Shown here: piece by piece, positions 33,416-46,948 of the stretch
Layout: every line of letters starts with the position of its first letter
Numbering within the stretch: the first letter of the stretch is position 1
Source of the DNA: Liolophura sinensis
Taxonomy: Eukaryota > Mollusca > Polyplacophora > Chitonida > Chitonidae
Direction of reading: 5' to 3'
Assembly: GCF_032854445.1 (NCBI RefSeq)
Contig: NC_088301.1
Span: 18,239,223-18,303,222 of the forward strand
DNA length: 64,000 nt
Program-made: the position numbers and the translations under genes
Notes under the pieces: model-generated
Databases searched by the model: none
Told to the model about the DNA's origin: nothing
Seen by the model: only the letters and a program-made list of their open reading frames with translations

Positions 33416-36400
33416 GTGAGATTTGTTCGTGTGGCCAAAAAAAATCTTGCCCCCTAAAGACATTGGATACACTACACAAGCGTCGGACTGAACACCAAGA
33501 CGAAATATATTATTTCTCAGAATTGCTTAGCACCGGGCTGTCCATTTTGGTACTATCATATCTCCCCAGTGATCAATTTGGCTGCAAAGAGAAAGCACAG
33601 ACACGCAAAATATCATTTAGAGGCAAAAATTCTCCACCTTATTCTAAAAAAGTTTAATGTAACAAGGAACTGACAGCAATTTAACTGCTACATATCGAAC
33701 TGGGAACTGGAAACTAGGGGCTAACTTCACATCTTAATATGGAATTGGGAACTGAAAACTAACTTCACATCTGAATGTCGAGCCTGAAACCATGAAGTGA
33801 GAGCTAACTTGAATGGCCTCAAAAAATCCTGTACCAATTGACACAGGATCATGCAACGTGTACTGTACGTGTGGTTCCTCCATGAGAGGTAGTGCGCCAT
33901 ATGAACAGTTCTACTGTTAAAACAATCAGTAAATCAAACATAATTCGTATATTTTCTTTTTTCTCTTTACCAGACAAATTTTAAAAAAAATGCTATTAGA
34001 TCTATCTGACTTAAGATCCAAACCACCAAGCAATATACATATACCATCAACAGAAATCAAACCAATATATTCGTAAAATATATTTATCCGATCACAAACT
34101 TCCCCGATTTGCCCGATCTCAAATCTAGACAATACGACTGATTTCCGTTTAGCAGTACTACGGAAAGCAAGTGACATTAAATTCATTGAAAGGGGTCTAT
34201 GGTTCTATCTCCCAGAATCAGGACAAATGTAAAATCAGGGTTATGTGTATACTTCATTGATGTTTAGCACACCTATTTATGAGACTCACACTAAGGCGAT
34301 CGCTCCAGCCGTACGTCGAAAGATCTGTCAGCAACCTGGGTATGGTTGTGGGTTTCCCCAGGGCTCAGGTTTCCTTCCACCATAGCGCTAGCCGCCGTAG
34401 TATAAGTGAAACATTCTTGAGTAGACGTCAAATAAATACATAAATACTCACTCCATACATTTTCATACATTTTAAAAAATGTTCAGTATACCTGAGCCAC
34501 TTTAACTGAGCCAGACCCACTAACATTTACAGGGACTGCCTATAATTCTACTTCTCTATTCATAACTGAACAAGTCAATCACATTGCCTCTACCTGTGCT
34601 ACATGTATAATAGACTCTACGTAAGCCACTAGGGGGTTACGGTCATTAAGGGTTCATGCCATTCTTGAATCAAACTAACAAAAAAATTAAAAAAAAAACT
34701 CCCAGAAAACGATCTCAAGATAATCAACCAATAGTATTACAACTTGGTTCGTGGTTTCGTCTAAATCGCGATACCTGCTGCCAAATCACAGGTTGTTTAT
34801 CTCGGCCCCGACTTAATTATCTCGAGTCCTGAGATAACCAGCCAATGAAAGTCAATAGGCATTTTTTCGCCCGCTTAATAAAAAGGAAAACTCCAACCTG
34901 ATCTTTTTTTCTGGGAGTTCTTCTCCTATTCGTCTGGTAAAGAAAAAGAATATCCCCAACCCGATCTCTTTTCATTTTTGGGGACTGCTTAAAGAAAAAG
35001 AAAAACTCAGACTGCAAAAGTGGAAAAAAAATAAAACACGCACAGTTAAAGAAGAAAACAGCCATGTCCCTTTCACGGCTCCGTCCTGTTATAATTGTTA
35101 GGATTGGTATTATTGTCAACAAGAATAGTGGAGTTTCTTTTTTCTATAAAACAGCTAATCAGACATTTATGAAACTTACATGTAAGTACATCTATGTCTG
35201 ACGTAAGAACCTAAAGTTGTGCATCTAAACTTTTGATCTCGTGACGTAGCGGACATGTTGGATTTGTGGAAAGTGAAAAAAAATACCTTCTCCACATCGG
35301 CTAATGCGATTGAACTTTAATTTGCACTGCATTTGCACAAACTTAGGCATGTTCAATTCCTTCATGAGGACTTTCTCAGCTGAAAATTGTACTAGCTAGC
35401 TACTGGGTGAAAATGTCATGTGACTAAAACAATCGCTTTTGCCGATAATATCTACCCTGTTAAAACTCTGTCGTGCAAAATAGCCCTATCTGATGTAGTC
35501 GTGGATGTTGATTCCGAAAATGGAGTTTTTGAAAAACAGTGACACTCTCAAAACCGGACGTGGATATCTCTTCTTAACAAATGGGCATAGCGGCGCAGTC
35601 TTCAGGCCCAATATCATCCCAAGGCAAGCAGACAAATTTTAACATAACTGGAAGTAGAACATTTCGAAACAATCATCAGTTTCGTAAAATTGAAAAACTT
35701 CTGCAGGTAAACAGGCATGGCAGAAATGAGTGAAGCTTAGGTTCTTGGACCTTGAGATGAACTTTAGCTAGCAAAAATGTGGGTGTCGTCAGTCACGTGA
35801 CCTGATGGCCATATTGGGTTCATGTGAGAATATTTATTGAAATTAAAGCTTTATTTTTGTAAAGAGGATTACTTACAGTGAGAACCCATAAGGAGTTCTC
35901 TTCAACACCAAGATACAAGCAGTAAATGGGTACACATAAGTGTTACATAAGATTTTAACAAAACGGTTTTGTATGTGTACATATAGTATTTTATGTGCAT
36001 GTCCAAGGTACATATAAAGTATTTTTAAGAATGATTGTCAGTAATAAAATATTAATTAACTAATAACAAACTACTAGGACTGGCTAAACCTTTTACTATA
36101 AGGCCAGGAAATAGTTAATGGCAATTTGAACTGGGAGTTCGATATCATCAGATCCAACAACGAAAACAGGGCACAAATGGTTAGGACGGAAATTTAGTGA
36201 TAACAGAATATAAAAATAAACTCCATGACACATGATTGTTGCAAATGTTTGCGGCTATGTACTTAATGGGAATGGCTGACTCTTTGACACTGTAAAAGAT
36301 AATGTTTAGCGGTTTCTGTTGCAAATAGACAAAAGCTACAATACTGATCAATTATCACACCTCACATAAACATATCAGCGTGGAGAGCGCTCAGTCCAAT

Positions 36401-37019
36401 TCTTACCCTGCAGCACAGAATGGAAGCATAACAATTAAACAAACTGTAGAAAGCTTTACACTTTTCATATCTATTTATCACAAATCGTTTTAGACTTGGA
36501 CGTGACCAACTTCTCACTATTGTCGGTAAGATATCTCTTCCTTTTGTTGGAAAGAAGGAGAATGGAAATACACGTAACTTATATTTAAAAAGAGGGATAA
36601 TTACTTTTATTCCTAAGTGTATATTCTACTTCAACTTCACTGTTTCTATTTGAGCATAACTCCAAGAGATGTAGGAAACAGGGGCACTTCACAATTTTAT
36701 CAAATAATAACACCCTGTGTCTTTGTCGGCGCACGGAAAGCTACTCCCAAACGATCTCCTCCATGAAGACATTATTTGACGTTTGACGTAGACCTCCAGT
36801 ACAAATTAGGGCTGCTTGGTGTGTTCCAAGCGGTGTCCCCCCGTTTCTCCTCCTCCTGCTGTTTAAAACACTGGGAAATGGGGATTAACCAAGGGCATGA
36901 GATCACATTCAGGAATCATCGCTGTAGGAGAACGCCAGGAAGTTGGTAGTGATAAAGTTGCAGGCGAATAAGTTTCGTAAAACACTATTATTCTAGTATG
37001 TTGTTTAATACAGTAATTA
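33416..37019. other. Intron of gene B, no gene seen
   Basis: Long AT-rich intron. Apart from the SINE at 34290-34447 nothing is recognised. Longer frames (for example on the minus strand near 34817-35122) are lysine- or phenylalanine-rich low-complexity translations. Confidence 0.5.
34290..34447 (+). mobile_element. SINE, 3' part
   Basis: Contains cagcaacctgggtatggttg, ccaccatagcgctagccgcc and taagtgaaacattcttgagt followed by caaataaatacataaata, the body and tail of the tRNA-headed SINE family. The head is absent or unrecognisable. Confidence 0.75.
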
Positions 37020-37880
37020 TGTGTACATACCGTAATACAGAAACATATTTACAGATACAGGAAATAGGGTGCTCTATTTGCAAATTCTAGATATGACATG
37101 GTTAACGTTATTGCATATTAAATGTGATGAGAACAAAGCATTTTGTGACATCTAATAAATTACAATCAACATCACTGCAGTTTGTTTACCTAACTCTGCT
37201 TAAGATATGGTGCTAGGGGTGTGTATATGTTAGGCTCCATTTGCCGTTTTTCTGTAGTGTAATGCCAAGATGTCTACGGGACCGAGCGCTCTTTTCACTT
37301 TTACTCGAACACCCCCCACCCCCGCCCGCCATCACCCACCCCAACTTCTAACTGATATTTCCTGGTCATGTGACTTTAAACTGTTACATCTGTAAAACTA
37401 AAAATCGTTGTCAAAAACAGCTGACCTGCTTGGTTTAAAAAAAAAACTGACCACAGATCATTTACAACATTAAGCACATTCACATCTGCTGGCCACACAG
37501 TGTACGTACACTGTATTCATGGCTAGGAAGAATGTACGCTTTCTAATTTACTTTGACTAAAGACACTATTAGGCATTTCAGTTAACCGGAAGTGACGCCA
37601 CTTATGCTTAAACATTACTGCCATGAACCCCGACTTTATTGATCATGCAGCTATATTTGTTTATATGTTCGTTCTACTGAGTCTCCTAAAATTCCCGCTT
37701 GAATTGTTAAATATAGCATCATGTAAGATGCTGTGTATTTTCCTTCTCTCCTGTTTTAAACACAGTTTTTTAAGTGTGTTTGCGATCAATATATAAACAT
37801 TTTAGTATAAATGTAATAGCAATCACCAGCTCAAACGTCATTTTGCAAACGTATAATCTCATCTACGTTTCTTGCTGCAG

Positions 37881-38027
37881 CGTGTTTGGCTGGCTGGTGG
37901 GGTGCAGACTGTAGCCAACGCTGTGGCCATTGCTGGAGAACTAATGTCTGTAACAGCATCACAGGAATATGTCCCCCTGGACAACGGAGGTGTGCGGCAG
38001 GGTATCACGGAGAGTGGTGTATAAGCG
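37881..38027 (+). CDS. Gene B exon: 8-cysteine EGF-like repeat (unit A, first)
   Basis: The exon is 147 bp, phase 1-1, acceptor TTGCTGCAG, donor GTATGT at 38028. It begins ACLAGWWGADCSQRC and ends GEWCISG, with eight cysteines. Its partner in unit B is 48420-48566. By hand count they differ at 18 of 50 residues but at only three purely synonymous codons, with all cysteines kept. Confidence 0.85.
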
Positions 38028-38979
38028 GTATGTAGGCCTATACAGGAACTATGAACATGTGTGCTGCACAAAAAAACTAAGTTGTACAATACAGCCTACT
38101 ATACAGCTTAAGGCAAACACGTGAACCAAATCAAGCAGTCAACCTGTTAGTAATGAGTGTTTCGTTTGATTCATGGATTGGTCACGTACCTATGCAGTTA
38201 TGCCTCATGTCTTTTTGCCAAAACATTGGGCATATTAGCGTTTTACAATAGTTGTTGGTTGCTGTATATCATTATTTCAAAAAAATATATTTAAAGCTCA
38301 TATTCCAATCACCATATCAATCGCTTTTATCAAAATTGGGGAAAAATCCATACAATTTACCAGTAGATCTTTTTTGCGAACGAATCCAATTTCAGCCGAA
38401 AGATATTGGTACTCAGTCCATGCTGTTGTAACAATCCAGTTCACTGTAACGTCATTGTCCAGCTGTTCGAACCCCTAAAATCTTGACGATACCTTAAAGG
38501 ATTACGGGCCAGATTTAACCACTGGCCTTAATTATAAAAGTGATAACCTGCTTGAACAGTGTGTTACCGGGCGGGCTTCTAAGAAATGGCATAATGACTT
38601 AACCCACAAAAACAGTAGATTTATTGCCCTAGCAAAACTCCAGCCGGCCGGCTGGCACGGCACCAGCGGCTGTATCAATTTGGACCCATAGTTGACAACG
38701 CTGAAGTTCCCATCAATGACCACTGACATCCCAGGCCAGACTTCATATTCCGGGTTTTTAGACGTTGAATTTGATCTTAATCCAGGCATTTCCAACCGCA
38801 CTGGCAATACGGACGGGTAAGCTATAGCTTTACCCTATGTTACCCTGTACATTATCGTGACTTAATATTTATTTGCTATTCTTTCTCTGTGCCTGTTTCA
38901 CTATAAATGTCATTCTCTTTCCCGAGGGATTCTAAATTCATACCCATAACCGATGACAACTACCGGAACTTGTTATTAT

Positions 38980-39265
38980 GGGGGGGGGGGGGGGGGGGGG
39001 GGGGGCTCCGTAGGTCAGTTGGTTAGCGCGCTAGCGCAGCGTAATGACCCAGGAGCCTCTCACCAATGCGGTAGCGGTGAGTTCAAGTCCAGCTGATGCT
39101 GGCTTCGTCTCCGGTATCGTACGTGATAAGGCCTATCAACAACCTGCGGATGGTCATGGTTTCCCCCGGGTTCTGCCGGGTTTCCTCCCACCATATTGCT
39201 GGCCGCCGTCCTATAAGTAAAATATTCTTTTGTACGCCGTACAACACCAATCAACTAAATGAATA
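38980..39265 (+). mobile_element. Full-length SINE preceded by a G26 tract
   Basis: A run of 26 G (38980-39005) is followed by the tRNA-like head: A box taggtcagttgg (39011-39022) and B box agttcaagtcc (39080-39090). The body includes caacctgcggatggtcatgg and ccaccatattgctggccgcc, and the tail caccaatcaactaaatgaat. The matching place in unit B (about 49650) has no SINE and no G tract, so insertion postdates the duplication. Confidence 0.9.
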
Positions 39266-40859
39266 CACAGTGCCGTGTATATGTACAATATACATACACC
39301 AGGGATGTACACATTGGCATTAAAGTGTACATCTGTTTACTGTCTATCGGTTTTCAGTCATAATGAAACGGCGAGCAACTGTTCCGGTTTATTTCCACAA
39401 CTTGAACGTGTCTGTAATAATGTAACAACCATCCATTCCTTTTTCAAGAATCGCGGTGTCATTTCATACAAATAGTGAAAAACGTTACATCACAAAGAGC
39501 GTCAATGAATGCTCTTTTGTGCTGGCTAAGCCACATTTATTTGCAAAGTTGAAAATAATACGTAGGTTTAGCCCATGAGAGTCTAGCTGGGACTACTCTG
39601 TATAGGTTACTACCTTGTTATTTAGTACTACTATTTTACACATTATTTATAAGGAATTTGACTTATAATATTTGGATATAACACTGAGTCTGTTAGATTA
39701 TGGACAGTGACTCCGGCGGGGATTCATTATTCTTGACCCATTACTGTAATGCAGCAAATCCCAACCTCGGTGCATTACTTCATAATGTGAGTGACCTCCA
39801 ACACGCAATGAAGTACAACACATCTGTTCGTCAGCACATTTTTTTGCTGGTCATAATTCTACAAAGGCCGTTTATAACATGACGTTAGAATTTATACTCT
39901 TACCCTGTATCCATACACGCTTCAGAATCGGTAGACAACAGTTTCAGATAACAAGGCACTTAACTCAAATAACAAAAGTGGGCTTTCTGCCACAATTAAT
40001 GAGAAACAGATTGTGTTTCCGCCGAGCCACTGATTCGTAACTGTTTTTGTTGTCACTCTGCTGTTACGTAAATGTTCTATATGAGTTTACACTGTAGATG
40101 GTTCCTGATGACTGTCCCTTGCAAATACTAGTTCATTGTGCAGTTTTGGGTAGTTTCTAGCTATACAAAGCATTCACGTCAGCAAGCTTTAAAAGCCGTC
40201 TTAAGATTGCATAGTACCAACCTCATTACCTTGAGATTTTAAGTGCCATATTACTCACATTAACTTATGATTTTTCAATATTTTCTTACACTCAATTTAA
40301 CAATACACACAGGGTAGTTAATTATGACTAAATAATGAAACTGGACACTAATGCTAAGATACTGTTATCATCTTAACGAGCTATACAAAAAGACCTCTAG
40401 GAATTGAAGAAGGCGTCACTAAATAGACCACTTAAAACTATGAATGGCTATACTTTCATTTATTTGTTTAGATGTTTGTGAAAAGAGATAAAGGCGTTTG
40501 AACATTTGAATTCTTTATGGAACATACTATCACAGTTTAGGAACTTTGACGTCACAGGAAGTTTTTCTTAACTCTAATCACGACACTGACTGTTGAAATA
40601 ATTCTATTCATCTAGGCGTAAAAGATCACTGAATTAATGTTTCCCAAAATTCCTTCCTTCGGGTGAACATCAGGAAAACAATGTGATGTGACGTCAGTAT
40701 GGCTCAGCATAGTGTCCAAATATTTAGATGTCTTTTAAAACTTTTAAAAAATCTGAAAATTGAAAGAAATTATTTTTACGCATAGTTTTCGGTTGTTTGT
40801 ATGATTCACCTAACTTCATATTTTAGCTTTATTTTTCTTTGAAGAACATTTCGTCAAGT
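39266..40859. other. Intron of gene B, unit A, duplicated but non-coding
   Basis: Closely similar to about 49680-51300 in unit B (for example ttatggacagtgactc at 39700 and 50147). No open frame is conserved between the two copies, arguing against coding function. Confidence 0.65.
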
Positions 40860-41192
40860 TTTGAGTTTGTCGAGAGTTCATCATTATTCACCGAGACTGC
40901 TGCGTTTAAATGGCAGCATTTCATGTCGTGTAAATTATGGCCCAGGATCATTGTGGATATCTCCATACTGTAATGTAAGGATCATTAGCCAAATGGCAAG
41001 GAAATGCTGATTACGAACGGCAGTTAAAAACTGACAAGAACAAGACCTCTTATTGTTTGCATCGTCAAACAATTTACAGAGTTTTACAAGGAATAGGCTA
41101 TCTTTATATGACATAGTTATGCCAGGCCCGATTTCAGCTCGATACTCACACATAGTGTGACACATAATCATGTGACACATTAGGCCACACAT
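40860..41192 (-). mobile_element. LINE 5' fragment with 2A-like motif (unit A)
   Basis: Minus-strand reading MSYKDSLFLVKLCKLF ... LAIWLMILTLQYGDIHNDPGP; the last nine residues (40938-40964) resemble the 2A-like DxExNPGP element that precedes the endonuclease in some APE-type LINEs. A stop follows at once. The endonuclease part is deleted here but partly kept in the unit B copy. Confidence 0.65.
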
Positions 41193-41908
41193 AGTAAATA
41201 ATATAAAATCAAGGAGGAGAGCACATGATTTTTATATCTTCATTATTCAGACTGCACATACCAGACAGATAAGTTTTCCATACTTTAAGAGTCAGGCAAT
41301 TTACAAGAGAGAAGCCATGCATGGAAAACTAATTAATTAAAAATAGACAGGCACTACTGGGGATCATTTCGCACTTATATGTACAAGTTAGCAATTGTAT
41401 TGTCATAAGCACATACACGATTGGTAAATATTTACACCATGTATTTTATGTAAAGGTATGTAGTGTGGATAAGGTGTTTTGGTTAGTATTGTTCTAAATG
41501 CCACGAAAGGAAGGGGAGGGGTAGCTGTATCTGCCAGACCAAATCAAGACTGAAGATATTAGCAGATCATATATCACGCATAGTCATAGAGACATGCTAA
41601 AATACTTTCCACTTGTGTTTATTGAACACTGAGGTGGGAGGAGGCTGTACCAAAGAACAAGGCATCTAAGAGCCCCAAATCCGGTGTAGGAGTTTTAAAA
41701 GATATCTGAGGTTACGTAATTGATTGAATTTCATGCAGTAGGATCAGAAAGACAAAGTGCTCTCCAATCCATTTAGGGTCCGGGCACACTGTGGGCACAT
41801 TTGGAATCCTAGTGCACTGCACGGGATTTATGAAGTTAAGTGATACACAGGTCTACATGCGCAAGAGCGTTTATGCCGGTGGCAGGTCCATAGCTCTGTG
41901 TTAAGCTT

Positions 41909-41925
41909 GGGGGGGGGGGGGGGGG
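41909..41925 (+). repeat. G17 homopolymer tract
   Basis: The unit B counterpart near 52274 reads cttggggaggtcggg, so the tract expanded in unit A, or shrank in B, after duplication. Confidence 0.9.
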
Positions 41926-42220
41926 TCGGGTGCCATATACAATATGTACAATGCTCGCTCCAGTCCTCAGTAGTACTGCGGAATACACTGAATTAGGTTG
42001 AGATCCTGTAGAAGATATAGGTGAAAATAAGAACATAAATTAAACACATTGATGTCACGGATGTAAGATGATGTCCAAGGGGAGGTGTCATGTTCAGAGA
42101 CCGATAAGGTCTGCCTCATGTTTGATATTTTTGGCAGTTCTCAACTTTCCGGTAGACAATATTTCCATCATAAACCCAAGCAGTGAACAGTTTTTTCCAT
42201 TTTTCCTTAGTTTCAGCAGG

Positions 42221-42488
42221 TGTATGCGATATTGTCATAGTTTGCCACGTGCATTTGTTTACATCATAGCACGTGTATGTATACATAACATGATCAGCTC
42301 CCCTATGTTAATATTCATGACGTTGCCGCATAACGATTGGCTAATAATACCTAAGTAACATACTGCGGGACTGCTCAAGGTGATGAAATGTGTGGAATAG
42401 AGTGACTGTCTGAATGGAGACGCTGTTTAGAGTCCTTTATTTATTTATACTTTCTTACGTCAAAAGACGGTAACACAAAAGCATTACA
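42221..42488 (+). repeat. 5' LTR of the truncated Gypsy element
   Basis: 268 bp from tgtatgcgat to gcattaca. It is bounded on the left by the unit A/B junction and on the right by a primer-binding site tggtgtcagcat at 42489. No 3' LTR remains to compare. Confidence 0.7.
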
Positions 42489-42548
42489 TGGTGTCAGCAT
42501 TTCAGAAGAACCCTCGAGATCGCAGCAAACGTGAAACAGATGTCTCCC

Positions 42549-43330
42549 ATGGACTTCGACAGAGGTAATGTTGCAGAAAACTGGTCATGATGGAAGGAAC
42601 TGATGCACCTCGTGTTCACCGGACCGAATGCAGACAAGTGGAAAGCGGAACAAAAAGCCGCACAGTTCTTGATAAATATCGGATAAAAAGGCAGAGACAT
42701 GTGCAGAGCATGGCGTTCTAGTAGTGAACTTTCAGAGGAAGAAGCCAGAGAAACTGTTCGAACTTTTTTCGAGTACTACTGAAACCCGAAGAAAAACACG
42801 TCGGTACAACGTAAGTTATTTTATCAACGGGGTCAAGGTCAGTGAGAATCGACAGACGAATGGGTCACTCAGTTAAAACCCATTGGCCGTGACTGTAGTT
42901 TTCATGATCTAGACGACATGATTAAAGACAGGATTCTCATGGGCTCAAATTCATCTGAAGTTCAGGAAAAACTCCTCTTAGAAGATGATCTGACTCTAGA
43001 AAAAGCAACAAAAATTGCCAGGGCTCATGAAATATCACGTGAACAATTGAAAGTGTTGAACAAAACTCCCGATGAAGTCCACTAGCTAAAATTTGAGAAT
43101 AAATTTGGAAAGAATAAATTCAACACAGGTTAACAGAAATTTCAGGGACAAAACCAACAGAAATTTAAGAAGTTTCAGAAACGGAACACACATGACAAGC
43201 AGGACAATTCTCAGTGTGGTCGGTGTGGATATGAACATAAGAAGTCAAAAACTTGCCCAGCAATGGGAAAAATTGTGTGAAATGTGGCATCAAAAACATT
43301 TCAGGAGAATGTGTAGGTCTAAATCAGCTC
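42549..43330 (+). pseudogene. gag: Gag of the truncated Gypsy element
   Basis: Reading begins MDFDRGNVAENWS followed by a stop; later parts include FTGPNADKWKAEQKAAQF, DEWVTQLKPIGRDCSF and EEARETVRTFFEYY, all typical of Gypsy gag. A zinc knuckle region (CGRCGYEHKKSKTCPAMG) lies near 43214. At least five in-frame stops interrupt it. Confidence 0.7.
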
Positions 43331-43469
43331 ATGCTGTTTGTGAAGATAATCATAACACAGAGACTGACACTGAAGACAATGTGGTATTTTTAGGTACAGT
43401 TAACAAAACTGAAAACAACGAAAATGAAATTAATGCAAACACTGAAGTAGGAAACACAGGGAAAACTCT

Positions 43470-45063
43470 CATGTGTAAACTGGATACTGGAGCACAGGTA
43501 AACTGCATTCCCACAGAAACATACAAAAGACCACTGTCAAGCTAAGTACCTCTACAAACACGTTTTCTCCCCTAGTTGTCAGGATATGGTGGTAATCAAC
43601 CCAAAGTCACAGGTAAATGCACGGTACCATGCAAGTACAAAAACATTATTCAGAACTTAGAGATTGTAGTTGTGGATAGCCCAGCGAAACCCCTCCTAGG
43701 TTTCAATGCCTGTAAGCTGCTACACCTGGTGAAAGTGGTTATGACAATTGATCAACCAATCACAAAGCAGTTTTTGAATAAAGAATCATTGGTCAAGGAG
43801 AACAAAGATATCTTCAGACTTGGTTGTCTTCCAGGAAAAGCCAAAAAAAGACTCAAAGACAACGCACTACCAGTTGTGTACGCACCACGGCGTGTCCCCG
43901 TAGAATTAAGGGATCGTGTCAAAAGTGAACTAAAAGGTATGGAGACAATGGGCGTTATCAGAGCCATTGACGAGCCCACAGAATTGGGTAAGCTCAATGG
44001 TGGCCGTCGCGAAAAAAGGCAACACACTGCGGATATGTATCGTCCCGAAGGATTTGAACGAAAACATAATGCGAGAGCGCTATCAGCTTCCTACATTGGA
44101 GGACACAACACATAAACTGGCAGGTGCGAAGTACTTCAGTCGGCTCAACGCAAAATCCGGGTACTGGCAGATCCAACTAGATGATGAAAGTAGTAAACTC
44201 ACAACGTTTAACTCTCCCTTTGGCAGGTGGGCATTTACACGCTTACCTTTTGGCCTTGTATCAGCCCAGGAAATCTTTCAAAAGAAAGCACATGAAGCCC
44301 TGGAAGGTATTGACGGCGTTGAGGTCTTGGTTGATGACATTCTGGTCTACGCACCAACCCGAGAACTGCACGACGAGCGACTCAGAGAACTACTTCAGAG
44401 ATGCTGTGACAAAAACCTGCACCTGAATTCTGCAAAAATTGAATTTGGCGTCACAGAGACAAAGTTCTACGGACACACTCTCACGTCGGAAGGTCTGAAA
44501 CCTGACCCAGACAAGATTAAAGCGATTGAACAGATGCCGACCACTACCTCGAAAAAGGAACTGGAAACGGTGATGGGTATGATCAATTACCTCACCAAGT
44601 TTGCCCCAGGACTTGCCACAGCCACAGCTCCAATAAGAGAACTCTTAAGAAGAAGATGTTGAGTGGCTATGGGACGCAAATTGTGACAAAGCATTTGAAC
44701 AGGTGAAATCCATCATCACGCGAACACCAGGACCGGTGTTATAGACGTATAGACGAACGGATCCCAGTAACTGATCCAAAACTGGAAAAAATAAAATCGG
44801 AAACACACAAGGATCAAACTCTCATCAAACATAAATCTGTCATTCACAGAGGCTGGCCACAGATTAAACTACAAGTGGACGCTGATCTGAGAGAATTCTG
44901 GCATGTGCGAGGCGAATTGACTGTTTTGAACGGCTTTGTGTTCAAAAGTGACAAAATTGTGATTCCAGCATCATTGCATGTTGACATGCTGCAACGGATA
45001 CATGCAGAACATTTCGGTATGGAACTTTGCAAACGACGTGCTAGAGGATTTCTCTACTGACCG
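43470..45063 (+). pseudogene. pol: Pol of the truncated Gypsy element, RNase H deleted
   Basis: The protease motif CKLDTGAQVNC is at about 43477. RT begins near 43800; a frameshift near 43980 separates it from the main part, which has LNAKSGYWQIQLDDESSKL, FTRLPFGLVSA and the catalytic LVDDILVY near 44330. After a frameshift near 44655 the frame ends, and RNase H is absent. From about 44745 an integrase N-terminal segment resumes, ending with RIHAEHFG and GFLY just before a stop. Catalytic integrase residues are lost. Confidence 0.8.
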
Positions 45064-45257
45064 CACGTGTTCACAAATTAAGGACTATGTGTAGGTATGT
45101 TCGACTACTGTATTGTCTAACTTTTTAATTTCAACGATGCAACTGAGTTACTCCTTTCTTCGGTCTGGGACTTAAGATGTTCTGTTTCGGTATGCATTTG
45201 AGTCAGTTGACTTCCATAGGTTTTGATAATTTCTACATTGGCTTTCACTTTGGGGAT

Positions 45258-46595
45258 GATATACCCAAACAGACCAACACCTAACACCTGTTATCCATAA
45301 GTAATGCCTCTGTCAGTCAACACCTAACTAGATCACAACCTGACGGAAACTCACAAGGACAACTAGTCCATATCCCCAGACAGACCAACACCTAACTAGA
45401 TCACAACCTGACGAAAACTCACAAGGAGAACCAGGCCATATCCCCAAACAGATCAACACCTAACTAGATCACAACCTGACGGAAACTCACATGGAGAACT
45501 AGTCCATATACCCAAACAGACCAACACCTAACTAGATCACAACCTGACGAAAACTCACAAGGAGAACAACTCCATATCCCCAAACAGACCAACACCTAAC
45601 TAGATCACAACCTGACGGAAACTCACAAGGAGAACCAGGCCATATCCCCAAACAGATCAACACCTAACTAGATCACAACCTGACGAAAACCCACAAGAAG
45701 AACTAGTCCATATCCCCAGACAGATCAACACCTAACTAGATCACAACCTGACGGAAACTCACAAGGAGAACTAGTCCATATCCCCAAACAGATCAACACC
45801 TAACTAGATCACAACCTGACGGAAACTCACAAGGAGAACTGGTCCATATCCCCAAACAGACCAACACCTAACTAGATCACAACCTGACGGAAACTCACAA
45901 GGAGAACTGGTCCATATCCCCAAACAGATCAACACCTAACTAGATCACAACCTGACGGAAACTCACAAGGAGAACTAGTCCACATCCCCAAACAGATTAC
46001 CACCTAACTAGATCACAACCTGGCGAAAACTCACACGGAGAACTAGTCCATATCCCCAAACAGACCAACACCTAAATAGACCACAACCTGACGGAAACTC
46101 ACACGGAGAACTAGTCCATATACCCAAACAGACCAACAGCTAGCTAGATCACAACCTGACGAAAACTAACATGGAGAACTAGTCCATATCCCCAAACAGA
46201 CCAACACCTAACTAGATCACAACCTGACGGAAACTCACAAGGAGAACTAGTCCACATCCCAAAACAGACCAACACCTAACTAGATTACAACCTGACGAAA
46301 ACTCACAAGGAGAACTAGTCCATATACCCAAACAGATCAACACCTAACTAGATCACAACCTGACGGAAACTCACATGGAGAACTAGTCCATATCCCCAAA
46401 CAGACCAACACCTAACTAGATCACAACCTGACGAAAACTCACATGGAGAACTAGTCCATATCCCCAAACAGACCAACACCTAACTAGATCACAACCTGAC
46501 GAAAACTCACATGGAGAACTAGTCCACGTCCCCAAACAGATTACCACCTAACTAGATCACAACCTGGCGAAAACTCACAAGGAGAACTAATCCAC
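45258..46595. repeat. 68-bp satellite array, unit A, about 20 copies
   Basis: The unit (catatccccaaacagaccaa, cacctaactagatcacaacc, tgacggaaactcac, aaggagaactagtc) repeats every 68 bp for about 1.34 kb. Many units in this array carry cggaaac, whereas the unit B array mostly has cgaaaac. Units abut without unique spacers. 68 is not a multiple of 3, and the unit has stops, so it is not coding. Confidence 0.95.
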
Positions 46596-46948
46596 TCGTT
46601 TTTGATTTGCTTTGTTCTGTTTCAAAAGTTAGACAAGGTTAAGTGTATGTGTCTCTCTGAAAGCTTGGAATACAGGAATATGTACCACCTCATATTGAAA
46701 TATTTAACACAGTTTTAATGGGTAATACGGCTTCATGCCATGCATATATTTAATCGAAACGCTAAGAGACTAACAAACTGTCATGGAAGCTTCCAAACCC
46801 TTCCAGCGGAGAGAAGATCGTAATGTGACCACAATGTTAGGCCTGCACATCATATTGCTGGATGTAATTACTTTCCACTTTACCTGTGTGTTTCACAAAC
46901 CAGTAATAGTGGTTTGTACGTGTATGTGATTGGTGTGTGTATTTACAG

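Larger units (their letters stand above)
42221..45063 (+). mobile_element. Truncated Ty3/Gypsy element, unit A only
   Basis: The left edge is fixed by comparison with unit B: both copies share tttccttagtttcagca, then unit A enters tgtatgcgat, the start of an LTR. Gag, protease and RT follow, RNase H is missing, an integrase N-terminal piece remains, and the element ends near 45063. After that, unit A rejoins sequence homologous to 52823 in unit B. About 265 bp of host flank (52557-52820) is therefore missing from A, so one deletion took the 3' end of the element and some host DNA. Confidence 0.8.

Noticed and set aside
34817-35122. 101-codon minus-strand open frame
   Set aside because: Low-complexity Phe/Lys-rich translation of A/T-rich intron, no domain or splice support.
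39006-39095. tRNA gene
   Set aside because: A and B boxes are present, but the sequence continues into the SINE body and does not fold as a standard tRNA; the same head recurs in other SINE copies.
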